Virus record (IMG/VR): IMGVR_UViG_3300046170_000212
Location: 1 to 47,331 of that record
Strand: one strand, 5' to 3'
From: a virus
DNA length: 47,331 nt
Shown here: positions 34,832 to 44,600 of the stretch, piece by piece
Position numbering within the stretch: position 1 is the stretch's first letter
Layout: every line of letters starts with the position of its first letter
Made by a program: the position numbers and the translations under genes
The notes under the pieces: model-generated
What the model was told of the DNA's origin: nothing
Seen by the model: only the letters and a program-made list of their open reading frames with translations
The model's database searches: none

Positions 34832-35448
34832 TTATTTTTTTTGTGTTTTCATTATATCTAAAACAGCCTGAGAATCAAATACTTTTTTATGTTTATCTCC
34901 TGGTTTTGCTGAGTATATATTTCCTTTAATATCAACTCTTTGAAAACTACCTTCTGTAGAACCTTTAGAATTAGGTATCCATTTCATTTTAGTAGTATCT
35001 TGTATTGCTTTAGATCTTGTATTTTGACTTTTTAAATCAGTAATATTTTTTTCTATTTTAGCACTATGTGCTTCTATTGGATCAATTTTTTTTTTACTAA
35101 ATCTTTTAAATCATCTTTAGTTTCTTCATCTACAGGGGTAATAAGTTTACCTGCGACTTTACCAGCTCCTGATAAATCTGGAATATCAATATCACCTCCA
35201 TAAAAACTATCGGCACTAAAATACCTTTGATCTAATGGAGAGTTCATATTAGCAGGCGTTTCTGATCCGTGAGATTTATCTGCTTTCTTGGCTTGATCTA
35301 AAAGCTTAACTACTTTAGGATTATCATAATCAGGTGCATCGCTTCTACCACTAGATTCTTTAGAAAGTCTCATTGCTTCTTTTCTTAATTTTTCTCCATG
35401 CTCATAAAGCGGAGACTTATTCATAAATGCTGATTTAAATTTTGTCAT
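34832..35448 (-). CDS. Hypothetical protein interrupted at an A10 run (124 aa, or about 205 aa with a -1 shift)
   Basis: In frame from ATG 35448 (MTKFKSAFMNKSPLYEHGEK) the product ends three codons after a run of ten A (35086-35095 on the plus strand as T), giving KKKLIQ. The -1 frame, opened by a stop just upstream of the run and lacking any ATG there, continues through IDPIEAHSAKIEKNITDLKS to VLDIMKTQKK at 34832. A -1 slip on A-rich codons, or one missing A, yields about 205 aa. A separate 51-aa gene from ATG 34987 is the alternative. No domain is recognised; it lies in the small-protein island. Confidence 0.65.
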
Positions 35449-35481
35449 AACTTATTTATTTTTTAAATGGTGACTTATATA

Positions 35482-35697
35482 TTACTTATAAACTTTAGCT
35501 GTTTGTGTAATTGGCGCACCTTTGTAATAACTTTTAGCTTTAAGCACTTGCATGCCTGTGATACCAGAACTAGATCCAACCCCATGTGGTCTTCCAGTCT
35601 GATCTAATGGTCCGTCCCAAATAGCATTTTCTCCAACAACGCCATGAGCGTTTTTAGATGCCATTGTTTTATCGTAATTTGGATCTGTTTTATGCAT
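35482..35697 (-). CDS. Small hypothetical protein (71 aa)
   Basis: It begins MHKTDPNYDKTMASKNAHGV and is Gly/His/Lys-rich with no hydrophobic core visible (GRPHGVGSSSGITGMQVLKA). It lies between the Gly-rich 221-aa gene and the frameshifted gene. It is one of a set of short genes whose order suggests virion-associated or packaging-accessory peptides; the function cannot be told. Confidence 0.6.
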   Translation of the reverse strand: MHKTDPNYDKTMASKNAHGVVGENAIWDGPLDQTGRPHGVGSSSGITGMQVLKAKSYYKGAPITQTAKVYK

Positions 35698-35708
35698 AAT
35701 TTTTGTTT

Positions 35709-36374
35709 TTAATATTGACCTATTGTACTAAATAGGTTCGTGAAATTTCTATTTGAATTTACTTGTTCTTCTGTCAATCCAGCATGTCTAGCATCTACAC
35801 CTCCAACCAGCATACCTCTACCGTGCGTAGAAAGACTACCTCTGCCGTCCATAAAAGTCCCAACACCTGTGCTTCCGATTCTATAAGGATCCGGCGCGTT
35901 GCCAATAAAAGAACCTCTACCTCCAGTAGCGTAATCCAGTGTGGCTACAGCTCTTCTAGGCTCAACAGGTTTTGGAGCTCTTGAAGCAATTCTAGGATCC
36001 ATTAAAGAAGCATCAACGCTAGGCATTGAAAAGTTTTTAGAAAGCGTACTTGAATCTAAGTTAGATTGTACCGATCCAACTGCACCTTGCTCAATAACAG
36101 GTTTAACCATAGATTCTGAGGCACTTGGTTGCATTTGCGCTTTCATAGCTTGAACTTCTGCTTTGTTATAAGTTCCTTTTCTACCAAAATTGTTACCAAG
36201 GAGTGATGCTATTTTTGACATACCTCCACCCAATAAAGAACCAATTCCCTTTCCTCCGAATACACTTTGAAATGAATTTGCTTTTCCTAAAATGTCACCT
36301 CCGCCTATTCTAGAACCGGCTAAACCTGCCGCACCTGCTATAGCACCTCCAAAATTTACTGGACTTTTGCTCAT
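35709..36374 (-). CDS. Gly/Ser-rich hypothetical protein (221 aa)
   Basis: The N-terminus is a glycine-rich, hydrophobic segment (MSKSPVNFGGAIAGAAGLAG and then SLLGGGMSKIASLLGNNFGR), reminiscent of internal virion or membrane-inserting proteins. The rest is Ser/Arg/Gly-rich, low complexity, with TGGRGSFIGNAPDPYRIG and GRGMLVGGVDARH. The ATG overlaps the stop of the winged-helix gene (ATGA). A virion role is possible from composition only. Confidence 0.6.
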   Translation of the reverse strand: MSKSPVNFGGAIAGAAGLAGSRIGGGDILGKANSFQSVFGGKGIGSLLGGGMSKIASLLGNNFGRKGTYNKAEVQAMKAQMQPSASESMVKPVIEQGAVGSVQSNLDSSTLSKNFSMPSVDASLMDPRIASRAPKPVEPRRAVATLDYATGGRGSFIGNAPDPYRIGSTGVGTFMDGRGSLSTHGRGMLVGGVDARHAGLTEEQVNSNRNFTNLFSTIGQY

Positions 36375-36812
36375 CTGTTTTTATCTTTGTTTACGTTATA
36401 AATAGCTTTAGTCATAACCTTGTCAGTGTATGTTTCGCCATTAATTATCTTGTTTCGTCTACCTGTATTTATATCCTCTTCGCCAAGCATTATTCTGTAT
36501 ATTCTACTTATAAGTTGCTTGCCTTTAAAAGACACTTTATATATATGGTATTTCTGAGTGGTTCTGTTTCTATGTCTCCAGACTTTAATCCAGTCTTGTT
36601 TCAACAGTCTATTCCATCTGCGGTTGTCCCAACTATAAGAATAAACACCCATTTCAAAGTCTTTCTTAGTGAAAAAACTCCATACAATCAAGGTATATAA
36701 GAAGTTCTAGATCTGCATCGTTTAAATCATTATTACGACAGGCCCATTTTCTTATAATGCGGTAGTGTTTCAAGAGGTTTAGTTCTCTAATGTCACTAGC
36801 GGCTAATCTCAT
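36371..36812 (-). CDS. Winged-helix (MarR-like) regulator, frame broken at a T6 run (about 146 aa restored)
   Basis: Translation from ATG 36812 (overlapping the groES stop, ATGA) gives MRLAASDIRELNLLKHYRII, then LNDADLELLIYLDCMEF, and hits a stop after six T (A6 on the plus strand, 36672-36677). With five T it continues as TKKDFEMGVYSYSWDNRRWN, then VWRHRNRTTQKYHIYKVSFK and LISRIYRIMLGEEDI. Segment order (helices, then RWNRLLKQDW, then the hairpin RHRNRTTQKY) fits a winged-helix domain of MarR type, which binds DNA as a dimer. The 106-codon frame with its own non-ATG start is part of this gene. The control target is not visible. Confidence 0.72.
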
Positions 36813-37069
36813 AATACAACGACTATGTCACCTGATTTTATAACGTGATAAGATTCTTTATCAACTTCTATTTTGTGGCCAGCGTGACGATCAAAGTATA
36901 TTACATCATTTGGTTTAACACCTGCTACTTCGTCTCCTGCAGAAACTACTGTAGCCTGAATATAACGTATATCGTCTCTTTGGCTTTCAGCAAGTAAGAG
37001 ACCACCAGTTGTTTTGGTAGTCCCTTCTTTTGCTTTATTTATTATTAAGTTTCTACCTATTGCTTTCAT
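36809..37069 (-). CDS. groES: GroES-like co-chaperonin (86 aa)
   Basis: The Cpn10 fold caps GroEL. The sequence has [13 protein letters not shown], the mobile loop TTKTTGGLLLAESQ (hydrophobic tripeptide LLL where E. coli has IVL), VVSAGDEV, VKPNDVIYF, HKIEVDKESYHVIKSGDIVV. The roof loop between the last strands is short, as in T4 gp31. The ATG at 37069 is used rather than the in-frame TTG at 37072. It overlaps groEL by 17 nt, and its stop overlaps the winged-helix start. In bacteria groES precedes groEL; here it follows. Confidence 0.9.
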   Translation of the reverse strand: MKAIGRNLIINKAKEGTTKTTGGLLLAESQRDDIRYIQATVVSAGDEVAGVKPNDVIYFDRHAGHKIEVDKESYHVIKSGDIVVVL

Positions 37070-38609
37070 CAATTCTTAAATTATTAATTACACAATCAGT
37101 AGATAATATTGTTGTTGCTACAGAAGCTGCATTTTGAAGAGCGCTCTTGGTGACTAGTAGTGGATCTATAATACCCGACTTAATCATATTTACCATTTTT
37201 CCTGTAACCACATTGTAGCCTTGTCCTTTTCTAGTAGGTGTTTCAACATCTTGAACACCTGCGTTTTCAAGTATAGTTTCAAAAGGAGCTTTAATAGCTT
37301 CTAATAAAACTGCTTCACCTAGTGACTTAGCTGTTATATTTGTTGCAGCGTTTAATAGAGCAATACCACCACCAGGAACAATCCCTTCTTTGATAGCAGC
37401 TTTAGTAGCACAGATAGCATCTTCGACTCTATCTGTTTTTTCTTTTAATTCTATTTCTGAATTAGCACCTACTTTAACTATTGCTATTTTAGCAGATAGC
37501 ATGGCTAATCTTTTTTCAAGCTTTATAAGCTTATTAGGATTTTTTTCTTTTAAAAGCTTAGACTTAATTTCATCTATAACTTCTATAACCTCTTGCGGTG
37601 ATTCTTCTACTTGAAGTATCGTGTCTTCGTGTGATGTAACACTTTTAACACAACCACCCAAATGCTCAGGCTGTATCATTTCCATATCATCGCCCAAGTC
37701 TTCATTTATAATAGTAGCACCAGTAAGCAGTGAAAGGTCTTGAAGCATCTGTTGTTTATTAATTCCATAAGTTGGAGCATCAATAACATTTACTTTAATG
37801 TTGCCTTTCATTTTATTCATAGCTAGAGCTGATAAAACACCTTGTTCTAAATCGCCTATAATAAGCAAAGGTTTGTTGTTTTTTATTACGTACTCTAGCA
37901 CAGATTGAATCTGCCTTATTGTATCAACTGGTGATTCTAGTAAAAGCACTAATGGATTTTCTAGTTCAGCAGTTTTAGTTGCTTGGTTGGTTACAAAGTG
38001 TGAGTTCTTAAGACCTTTGTCGTATTGAACACCATCAACAACTTCTACATGTGTTTTGCCATCTGAAGCTGTTTCCATCATAACTACGCCTGTGTTATCT
38101 ACAGATCTAAAAGCATCTGCAATAATTTTGCCAAGCACAGGATCATTGTTTGTAGATATAGTAGCTATTTGATCTATCATGCTACCTTTTACATCTACTG
38201 TTAATGACTTTAGATATTTAACTGTTTTATCAACAGCTGAGTTAATACCGTCTTTTAACTCTCTTGAGTTTGTTTTATCAGCTACTTTATAAGCTTCTTG
38301 AAGTATTGCATGAGCAAGTACTGTAGCTGTTGTGGTTCCGTCACCGGCTTCTTGTACCGTTTTGCGAGCTGCTTCTTTTAAAAGCGTAGCACCCATGTTT
38401 TCTACTGGGTCTCGCAGTATTATAGAATCTGCCACTGTTACACCGTCTTTGGTTATAATTGGTCTTCCAGTGTGATCCTCTAACATAACGCATTTGCCGC
38501 TAGCACCAAGAGTGGAGCTAACAGCTTGCGTTAGTTTTTCAATTCCTTTAAATACATTAACCCTGGCATCTTCACCGAAGTTAAGGTTTTTGACTATTGC
38601 GTCTGACAT
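37053..38609 (-). CDS. groEL: GroEL-type chaperonin (518 aa)
   Basis: The ATP-driven folding machine. The frame is intact from ATG 38609. Residues [12 protein letters not shown] (about 88-99, E. coli D87 region), the hydrolytic D397 in [13 protein letters not shown] (E. coli D398), and [10 protein letters not shown] (G413-415) are conserved. The apical domain has [15 protein letters not shown], where Y199 and Y203 of E. coli correspond to L and H, so GroES/substrate contacts differ, and [18 protein letters not shown]. The protein ends at [10 protein letters not shown], without the Gly-Met C-terminal tail. Likely folds a phage virion protein in the host cytoplasm with the GroES encoded next to it. 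Confidence 0.95.
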   Translation of the reverse strand: MSDAIVKNLNFGEDARVNVFKGIEKLTQAVSSTLGASGKCVMLEDHTGRPIITKDGVTVADSIILRDPVENMGATLLKEAARKTVQEAGDGTTTATVLAHAILQEAYKVADKTNSRELKDGINSAVDKTVKYLKSLTVDVKGSMIDQIATISTNNDPVLGKIIADAFRSVDNTGVVMMETASDGKTHVEVVDGVQYDKGLKNSHFVTNQATKTAELENPLVLLLESPVDTIRQIQSVLEYVIKNNKPLLIIGDLEQGVLSALAMNKMKGNIKVNVIDAPTYGINKQQMLQDLSLLTGATIINEDLGDDMEMIQPEHLGGCVKSVTSHEDTILQVEESPQEVIEVIDEIKSKLLKEKNPNKLIKLEKRLAMLSAKIAIVKVGANSEIELKEKTDRVEDAICATKAAIKEGIVPGGGIALLNAATNITAKSLGEAVLLEAIKAPFETILENAGVQDVETPTRKGQGYNVVTGKMVNMIKSGIIDPLLVTKSALQNAASVATTILSTDCVINNLRIDESNR

Positions 38610-38641
38610 ATTAGATTAGATTTAATTTAAGTGTATTGGTT

Positions 38642-38932
38642 TTATTTAAAGGTCTTAACTACTTTAGGTCCGTTTAAAAATTCAACTTTCTTTTTGTAGT
38701 GTTCAATAGTTTTATCTATTGAAGTTTCAGCGGCTTCCATTGTCTCTCGCCGCGTAACATCCTTCCAGGTTTCTTCATTGCGAAGATCTTGGTATTCTGT
38801 TTGGTAATAACCGTTTGGTAATTGAACTATTCTCCAGTTTGCTTTATCGGCTATATGGTTCCATAGTTTGATTCGGTTTTCATCTGGTTGTGGTTGACTA
38901 GTCCACGAATTAGTCTCGTAATAAAACGTCAT
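38642..38932 (-). CDS. Hypothetical protein (96 aa), first gene of the chaperonin operon
   Basis: It begins MTFYYETNSWTSQPQPDENR, with conserved-looking IVQLPNGYYQTEYQDLRNEE and TWKDVTRRETMEAAETSIDK, and a helical end (HYKKKVEFLNGPKVVKTFK). It lies 32 nt upstream of groEL. Short proteins of this type occur in marine phages (recalled), function unknown. Co-transcription with groEL/groES is inferred from spacing and strand. Confidence 0.65.
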   Translation of the reverse strand: MTFYYETNSWTSQPQPDENRIKLWNHIADKANWRIVQLPNGYYQTEYQDLRNEETWKDVTRRETMEAAETSIDKTIEHYKKKVEFLNGPKVVKTFK

Positions 38933-38969
38933 TGGTTTTGGTTTTTATGTTATTATTTGGTTTGCACTC

Positions 38970-38982
38970 ACCCGTGCCGGGT
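38970..38982. terminator. Short hairpin between fibre and chaperonin gene blocks
   Basis: ACCCG, loop TGC, CGGGT forms a 5-bp stem in the 85-nt gap between the fibre stop (39018) and the 96-aa gene start (38932). Neither side has a clear T tract, so it may be a weak terminator or an mRNA processing/stability element rather than a strong stop. Confidence 0.35.
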
Positions 38983-39017
38983 ATATTTATATACTCACTT
39001 GGTTTTAGTTATTTTTA

Positions 39018-40958
39018 CTATTGCGCTTTTGCTTGTATTACAATCCATTCAGATCCTGTTGAGTAAACAGCAACACCTTCGTATGATTTTGATATTTGAA
39101 AATCCGGATCACCATCTATAGTTTCTCCTCCGGTAGCTGTAATATTTATTTTGTCATTAGCTCCAGAGTTAAGTGATCCATCTGTTGTGATTCTTATAAA
39201 TCTATTAGTATTCGCAGATGCTAATGGTAAATTTAATGTATAAACCCCGTTGGTAGCAGGGCTCCAACTTAATAATACTAAATTATAATCAGGATTAACA
39301 GTGCCGCTTCCGCCTGCGCTTGCTGTTAACAGTTGCGGTGTTAGATATGCTAAACCTTCATTTCCTGAAGCTGCGGTATCATTAAAATTAATTTTAAGAT
39401 CATTACCGTCTCTGTACAAGCCGCCCGTTGGAACACCTCCAGCAGTAGCATCGGTATCAGAAGCAAACTCAAGCGTTTCTTGTTGAGGTAGTATAATTCT
39501 TGGTATTTGATCAACACCGCCACCACCTCTTGTTACACCGCCTTCTGTGATTATCATAGCGTTACTTTCGTCTACAGAACCTACACTTACTACAAACTTA
39601 GTATTACCTAATCCATTAGCATAGTCTGTAGCTGGGTAATCTCCAGTATCATTCCTAAACCCTAATACCATATTTCCATCTATACCCTCTAGATTACTAC
39701 CAAGCATAAAACTATTTTGACTAGTGTTGTCAATAGGACCTGTACAGTTTTCACCAAAAGCAAATTGAGAATCTTTTCCTCTTAAAAGATGTGAATAGCC
39801 TAACGCAAAAGCATTGTTAGGAGTTTGAACATTATTATCTCCTCCAGCTATAAAGCATGAATAACTACCAAATAATAAATTATCATATCCTAGAATTTGA
39901 GATCTAACGGAGTTTCCAAAAGGTACATTAGCCCCGTTTATTTCATTGCTTTGACCAATAACAAAACAGTTGTCAGCATTGTTTGTAATCTTATTGCCTT
40001 GACCTACAGCTAATGAGTTATCTGAATCATTTAGTATTTGATTATTATTACCAACAGTTAAACAATTATCAGAGCCAGATACAATATCATTATTACCAGC
40101 GCCAATAACCATCGATGTGTTATCAACCTGTACACCACCAGGATTATTAGATAATACAACTCCGTTTCTAAACCACGCGGCTGGATAAGTGTGATTAGAA
40201 TCACCGACATCTAGCGATGGATTACTACCGCCACTGTCTCTATCAACAGTTAATTTTGATTTGTATCTAAATCGCTCTGTATAAAAACCACCCTGGTTAC
40301 TTGTAATTCTAGCATATTCAGTTGTTCCAACGTTAAAGCTAACAGTTCCACCTGTTCCAAACTTAACGCTTAAAGGATCACTTGCACCAATTGTAGAAAT
40401 TAAAACGTCATTACCAAATCCATTATCCACTTGACTGATAGTTGAAGTATCAAGAACTCCATTAGGTCCATCTGACCATAGTGGCAAAAAGTTTGTTTGA
40501 CCTGTTCCTGTTACTGTTCCTGTAGCTGTATTATCAGTCCATTCAACTCCATTCCCTGTAGAACTTAAAACTTGACCTGCTGTTCCAGAAAGACCATTAC
40601 CGTCTTGTAATGGACAACTAACTCTAAGATATGGTCCACTAAACGCTCCACGACCAAAAACATTTAAATCCTGGCTTATTAAAAGTCTTTTAGAAATTAC
40701 AAAAAACTGGCTTGTGGGATTATATGTCATAAATGAATCACCTATCTTCTGGCCATCAGGCGTAAACATAGCCATAGTATTTAGAGTTCCACCCCCTGTT
40801 ATAACATTGGTTGAAGACACAACATACGATACTAAATTATCTATTGTTAAACTTCTTGTTCTATTTTTATTTTTGCCAGTTTCTTCAGAATCTGTAATTA
40901 TTAAAACATCTTCTCCTACAGGGCTTGATTTTTCTGGATAACTATATATTATTGCCAT
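39018..40958 (-). CDS. Fibre/adhesin with YadA-head-like beta-roll repeats (646 aa)
   Basis: The N-terminal anchor MAIIYSYPEKSSPVGEDVLI is shared with the 570-aa fibre at 44777. Shared modules follow (TMAMFTPDGQKIGDS and GTAGQVLSSTGNGVEWTDN). Residues about 283-435 contain ten repeats of the form xxxGxxNxI (MVIGAGNND, LTVGNNNQI, LAVGQGNKI, FVIGQSNEI, FALGYSHLL), the left-handed beta-roll pattern of trimeric YadA-type adhesin heads. The C-terminus (GSLNSGANDKINITATGGET) is beta-rich. It would bind host receptors as a trimer. No S74 chaperone or enzyme motif is seen. Confidence 0.8.
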   Translation of the reverse strand: MAIIYSYPEKSSPVGEDVLIITDSEETGKNKNRTRSLTIDNLVSYVVSSTNVITGGGTLNTMAMFTPDGQKIGDSFMTYNPTSQFFVISKRLLISQDLNVFGRGAFSGPYLRVSCPLQDGNGLSGTAGQVLSSTGNGVEWTDNTATGTVTGTGQTNFLPLWSDGPNGVLDTSTISQVDNGFGNDVLISTIGASDPLSVKFGTGGTVSFNVGTTEYARITSNQGGFYTERFRYKSKLTVDRDSGGSNPSLDVGDSNHTYPAAWFRNGVVLSNNPGGVQVDNTSMVIGAGNNDIVSGSDNCLTVGNNNQILNDSDNSLAVGQGNKITNNADNCFVIGQSNEINGANVPFGNSVRSQILGYDNLLFGSYSCFIAGGDNNVQTPNNAFALGYSHLLRGKDSQFAFGENCTGPIDNTSQNSFMLGSNLEGIDGNMVLGFRNDTGDYPATDYANGLGNTKFVVSVGSVDESNAMIITEGGVTRGGGGVDQIPRIILPQQETLEFASDTDATAGGVPTGGLYRDGNDLKINFNDTAASGNEGLAYLTPQLLTASAGGSGTVNPDYNLVLLSWSPATNGVYTLNLPLASANTNRFIRITTDGSLNSGANDKINITATGGETIDGDPDFQISKSYEGVAVYSTGSEWIVIQAKAQ

Positions 40959-40980
40959 TTATTACTTTTATAATTTGTTA

Positions 40981-41661
40981 TTAATCTATACAAGTTGCGC
41001 CTTGGTCACCTGGGCAACCAGGACCTGCTGGAATTGAGAAATCAAAATATCTCTGTATAGTTCCTGAATTACTTGTAGATATAATTCTAGCACATTTAGG
41101 ATTTAAATCAAATTGATTAATTTTAACTAAAAGTACGTCGTCTATTTGTAATTGATAATTACTTACCAGTTCTGGTGTTGTTCCTTTGTAACCATTAATT
41201 GGATCTACAAAAAATTCCTCACCTGTGGCGCACATTTGAACTTGAAAAGCATTAGAAGGCTGAGGACCGGGTGAAGGTGAAGGGCCTGGAGATCCACACC
41301 GCGTACAACTAGAATAAATATCGTTTACAAGATAATAATTATTTATAGCTGCAATAGAAGCATCATAACTTATTATTTGTACGCAAAAAGATGATTTGCC
41401 GTCGTCAGAACACTTTAAAACTGTATTATCAGGTATTATACTAGGGATATCTATTAAAACAGCAGGAACAACACTATTATCCCAATATTTTTTAGCTGTT
41501 ACTCTTGTCTGTTGTACTGATCCGCAAATTTGTATTAGGTAAGATCCAGGATCTGAAGGCCAAACTTGATCACTTCCTTTGTATATTTTAGATACATCAT
41601 CTCCACCTACTTTTATTTTTCCAAGAGCTGGGGTTTCGCTACCAAATTTTAAATCTGCCAT
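40981..41661 (-). CDS. Receptor-binding or fibre-tip type protein (226 aa)
   Basis: The N-terminus MADLKFGSETPALGKIKVGG, then KIYKGSDQVWP, is a fibre-anchor type sequence. Cys-containing beta domains follow, with a Pro-rich linker GSPGPSPSPGPQPS at about 120-135 separating two halves, and the end is GPGCPGDQGATCID. The spaced cysteines could make disulfides outside the cell. It sits between two large fibre genes. A tip or adaptor role is inferred. Confidence 0.65.
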   Translation of the reverse strand: MADLKFGSETPALGKIKVGGDDVSKIYKGSDQVWPSDPGSYLIQICGSVQQTRVTAKKYWDNSVVPAVLIDIPSIIPDNTVLKCSDDGKSSFCVQIISYDASIAAINNYYLVNDIYSSCTRCGSPGPSPSPGPQPSNAFQVQMCATGEEFFVDPINGYKGTTPELVSNYQLQIDDVLLVKINQFDLNPKCARIISTSNSGTIQRYFDFSIPAGPGCPGDQGATCID

Positions 41662-41662
41662 A

Positions 41663-44600
41663 TTACCCTATTATAACGTACATTATGTCTGAATCAGGAG
41701 GTGTTAAAGCATCGTACTGCGCCTGAGTAAGTGTTCTTATTTCTGTTACAGCTGTGTTTGAGCCTCCAGCTGTAGTTCCCTTTACAAAATTAGCAGTAAA
41801 ATTAGTTACATATTTTTTATTTACAGCGCTTGAATCAAAGGCTGGAATACTAGGATCACCTAGATTATCTACAAGTGTTACATCATCTGTAAATTTAGCT
41901 CCTTTAGCTGTTATATTTCCAGAAACAGCAATGTCACCAGAAGCATTTTGAGATATAGCACTATTTTCTAATTGAGAATCGTCTTCATTCCATTTTAATA
42001 TTTGGCCATCTGTAAAATTAGAGTTATTTTTAAGGAATATATCTTGAGTTCCTACATTGGTTAAATCCTGTAAACCCCCGCTTGTACTTATATTTTTTAC
42101 AACTCCAGCGTTTGGATTAGCCCAAGTACCATCACCTCTTAAAAACGTAATAGAGCTACCACCTGTTGGTACATGACCTACGTTAGCCGCTCCATTATAT
42201 GGAAAAGATTCTATAGTAACAGAACCTGTAGCGTTTGTATTAGATGTTACTGCATTTCCTGTGGAAGCAGTTGCGGAAGTTGATGAAGTTAAAGCGGCTA
42301 CACCTTGTTCTGATTGAACAATAGACCAGTTTGCTTCTGTAGATGCATCAGCTAAAGCTGAGGTTACACCAATAACAGAATCACCTACAGATAAAGAAGT
42401 TCCAATACAATAAAAAGATCCTGCTGTAGCTACTGCGTAATAGTCTCCTACAGCAACAGCTATTCTAGTACCTGTTCCACCTGGGCAGTTATATAAAAAT
42501 GATCCAGAGTTTGCTCCAGAAAGAATTTCACCGGTAGTAGCATCAAAAGTTCCTTTAAAAGTTAAACCACCCGCAGCGACATTATCAACGTAATCTTTTG
42601 TTGTAAGAGTCGTAGCGCCATCACCTCCATCAGTTGAAGCAGAAGTTGCTTTACCAGTTATAGCTACATTAGATGCTATACTTACAACAGCGCCGTTGTC
42701 TGTAATATTTGAATCGCCTATAGTATTGCCATCTGGTGTGAACTTAGCTATTTTATTTAAATTACCACTACCACCTATGCTACCAGAAGAAGGATTGATC
42801 CACTCTACGTTACTTCCATCAGAAGAAAGAATTTGACCGACAGTACCCATATTGCCACCACTATCAAATAGCTTTTCATTAACTGTTATGTCATCGTTAA
42901 AAACTGAAGTGCCTTCTACTACTAAATTATTTTCAATAGTCGTGCTACCTGATTGTATTACGATTTTATTTGCAGCATTGGCCTGCAATACCATAGTTTG
43001 AACAGCGTGAAAATATTTTATTGCCCCATCTCCTACGCCAGGTCCATCAAAGTTAAGTATGCTTTGTGATGATCCGTTTGTTGTTGTTATTCTGATTTCT
43101 GAATTACCAGAACTAGTAACGTCTAATTCACTTAAAGGTGTAGAAGTTCCAATACCTAAGTTACCGTTGTTATTATCCCAATATAAATCAGCGCTGCTAC
43201 TTAGTGAAGATGTAGTGTTCCAAAAAGCTACTCTAGTTGCTTGACCACTTCCACTTACTGGAGTAACAGCAGGAACCCATGCTGTACCTGTGGCATTTCC
43301 ACTACCATCGTTTCCAGTAGCTGATAAATAATACTGAGCTACTCCTGGGCTGGCGTTGCTATCTAAGAAAGCACCATCTACTTGTAGGTCGCAGTTATAA
43401 AAACGACCTCCAGCGCTTGTTAATGTTAATTTTAAATTAGATAAACTAGGAGGAGCATTATTAAGATCTGCGTACAAATTAAGACCTTGAGATGTGGTAT
43501 AATTTAAAGCAGCATTAATCCCGTTTTGATCTCCAAAAATAATATTATCTCCAAAAATAGCTTGAGATTCAAAACTACTTGTAGCATTGACTAATAATGA
43601 ATCAGATGACGTTGTACCTATTGTTGCGTTTTCAGATGCGGTTAAACTCGCAACGCTAAAATCTGCTGTAGTAGAGTATTCTCCAGGGTTTTGCCCGTCA
43701 AATATTATAGTTGAATCACCTATTGTTTGAGCTCCAGTGAAAATTGGTAGAACATTGTTAGTCCCAGCAGCGGATGTAGTCACACCGTTTGCAGCAGTGC
43801 TACCGTCTATTGTTAAAGTATTCCCACTAGTAGTTAGGGTTATATTACCAGTTCCTTCTATGTTTAAAGTAGAAGGTGTTACCACTTGCTATTATGCTTG
43901 ACTGCGTAGGCACTGCTATAGTGTTGAATATATCTTGAGAAGAGCCAGGATCTGTATTAGTTAGTGTAGCAGTTCCATTTGAATATGATACTGAAATACC
44001 AGTTCCGCTATTATCTATATTACCAATTCCAGGTGTTGTTAAATCAGCTAAACCAGTGGATACTTCTACAACTAAGAAGTTAGCTTGAACCGCGGGGTCT
44101 GCTGTTGTTTGAACTATAACAGAGTCACCTGGCGTAAGAGGAACAGAAGGATCTCCAAAGAAGTCACCAGCGGCGGTTACAACATAGTAATCTCCAGCTG
44201 TTACTGGTGTGTCTGTATATAAATCAGTTGTTAATGGAGAGTCTAAAGCTCCAGTGCTTGCATTAAAGCCTCCAACTAAAGTAGTTGCACTTGATAAAAC
44301 GCTTTGTACAAAAGCTGTAGTGGCTAGAGTATTATCGTTGTTATTTGGAGCAGAGGTAGCTGTTTCAGCATAAGCAAAACCATTATTATCTCTAGCTACT
44401 AGTTTGTCTTTATCTGTAGTAGCATTAGTCCAAGAGTCTGTAGCATCTGCTTTTATAATAGATTCTCCAGGCGTTGTTGTTGTGTCTATTATTATATAAT
44501 CTCCTTGCGTAAAGTTAGGCGCGTCTCCAACTCCAAACTTAGTCCATTCAGACACACCCGGACCTGTTTTAAGGTACGCACCGTTTAAAGAAGGGGTAGT

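Noticed and set aside
37067-37072. TTG at 37072 as groES start
   Set aside because: An ATG three bases downstream (37069) gives a more normal start with the same frame and fits the family N-terminus.
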